Assembly: GCF_024129865.1 (NCBI RefSeq) | Contig: NZ_JAMYFE010000086.1 | Span: 1-64,000, forward strand | Reading direction: 5' to 3' | Length of the DNA stretch: 64,000 nt | Origin: Stieleria tagensis | Lineage (GTDB): Bacteria > Planctomycetota > Planctomycetia > Pirellulales > Pirellulaceae | In this document: positions 63,414 to 64,000 of the stretch, one piece after another | How the letters are laid out: the number at the start of each line of letters is the position of its first letter | Numbering within the stretch: the stretch's first letter is position 1 | The notes under the pieces: generated by a model | Told to the model about the DNA's origin: nothing | Databases searched by the model: none | What the model saw: the letters and a program-made list of their open reading frames with translations, nothing else | Program-made: the position numbers and the translations under genes

Positions 63414-64000
63414 GTGACCTCCAAAGACCTTGCCGGGCGTCGAGCCCTTGTCACCGGTGCCAGCCGAGGAATCGGCCGGTCGATTGCCGTGGAGCTTGCA
63501 CGTCGTGGCGCCAGTGTGGCGATCAATTTCCTGAATTCGGAAGCTCAAGCCGTGCAAACGGCGGAGCAAATCGATGCGGTCGGCGGATCGTTGATGTTGG
63601 TCCGCGCGGATGTCTCCAACAAAGACGACGTGGCGGCGATGGTCGATCAAGTCACGGACCAATTTGGCGGCTTGGATATCGTCGTCAACAATGCGGCGGC
63701 AGGTGGGTTTCGCGACCTGATGGACCTGAGTCCGGTGAATCTCGAAGCCACCCTGCGGATCAATGCCTCGGCCGTGCTGTGGGTCGCTCAAGCCACCGCG
63801 CGAGCGCTCTCGGCGTCGGAACACCATGGAAAATTGGTTGCCGTCAGTAGCCATGGTTCGCAGTGGGCGGTGCCTCACTACGGAGCCATCGGCGCTTCCA
63901 AAGCCGCACTCGAATCGCTCATCCGACATCTGGCATTGGAACTCGGCGACCGAGGCATCAATTTCAATTGTGTGTTGCCCGGGATCATCGCGACCGAAGC
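63414..64000 (+). CDS. FabL-like SDR, probable enoyl-ACP reductase (partial, runs off window)
   Basis: 195 codons are visible from the GTG at 63414 and no stop before the window ends. It opens with the cofactor loop ALVTGASRGIGRSIA, then NNAAAGGFRDLMDL and VAVSSHGSQ. The catalytic region reads YGAIGASKAALESLIRHLAL, that is Tyr then Lys seven residues on (YX6K). This is the spacing of enoyl-ACP reductases of the FabL type rather than YX3K ketoreductases. It begins 174 bp after the PKS, whose module lacks an ER domain, so it may reduce the enoyl intermediate in trans. A generic SDR oxidoreductase remains possible. Confidence 0.8.
   Translation, partial: MTSKDLAGRRALVTGASRGIGRSIAVELARRGASVAINFLNSEAQAVQTAEQIDAVGGSLMLVRADVSNKDDVAAMVDQVTDQFGGLDIVVNNAAAGGFRDLMDLSPVNLEATLRINASAVLWVAQATARALSASEHHGKLVAVSSHGSQWAVPHYGAIGASKAALESLIRHLALELGDRGINFNCVLPGIIATE

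Noticed and set aside
63414-64000. Annotation as FabG ketoreductase
   Set aside because: The Tyr-Lys spacing is YX6K and the surrounding blocks resemble FabL. A KR domain already exists in the PKS.

Overview
This window reads like the chromosome of a planctomycete, most likely family Pirellulaceae (Rhodopirellula-type). The evidence is the dense set of lineage-typical families: two DUF1501 proteins, two DUF1549/DUF1553 proteins (one with a planctomycete-type cytochrome c domain), a DUF1080 protein, a sulfatase, an ECF sigma/FecR-LamG pair, a protein with the YxKWLGI J-domain-like N-terminus, PQQ-like beta-propellers, and a dispersed intergenic palindrome whose arm translates as VTRSVSEG. The genus is an inference. 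No rRNA, tRNA, CRISPR array or transposase was recognised.

Layout. 1-14.7 kb is mainly housekeeping: a truncated palindromic repeat, lgt (with a PDZ-like insert), a secreted hypothetical, metF, a GntP-type permease, a prepilin-peptidase-like protein, a class II photolyase, rplM-rpsI-infA, an inositol-phosphatase-family enzyme, a beta-propeller protein, a fused aroD-aroE gene, a GNAT acetyltransferase and a DUF1080 protein. 14.8-21.6 kb holds repeat copy B and a leftward operon of ECF sigma, FecR-LamG, PSD1/DUF1549/DUF1553 and DUF1501. 21.7-29.1 kb holds a membrane protein, a sulfatase, a five-unit 94/95-bp tandem array, a beta-propeller protein and a large sorbosone-dehydrogenase-like tri-CXXCH protein. 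29.1-33.8 kb is a leftward operon of Gfo/Idh oxidoreductase, M19 dipeptidase, YhdT-like protein and PanF-like symporter. 33.9-41.8 kb holds repeat copies C and D, a MoaD/ThiS-like protein next to a BNR propeller, a methyltransferase, a DUF1549-DUF1501 pair, a secreted hypothetical, a non-coding stretch ending in a good terminator, and a small membrane-anchored protein. 42.1-52.4 kb holds two very large surface or envelope proteins: a VWA protein with Gly/Met tandem repeats, and a J-like/TM/two-CXXCH/TPR protein, with a coiled-coil secreted protein between them.

52.5-64 kb is the most distinctive region. A B12-binding radical SAM gene is divergent from a 2911-residue iterative-looking polyketide/PUFA-type synthase. 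The order is N-terminal extended-SDR (thioester-reductase-like), KS, KS-like domain without catalytic Cys (CLF-like), AT, ACP, ACP, KR, DH. It is followed by an SDR with the YX6K spacing of FabL-type enoyl reductases, which runs off the window and could supply the missing enoyl reduction in trans. I infer a pathway making a long reduced acyl chain, released or modified reductively. The product is unknown.
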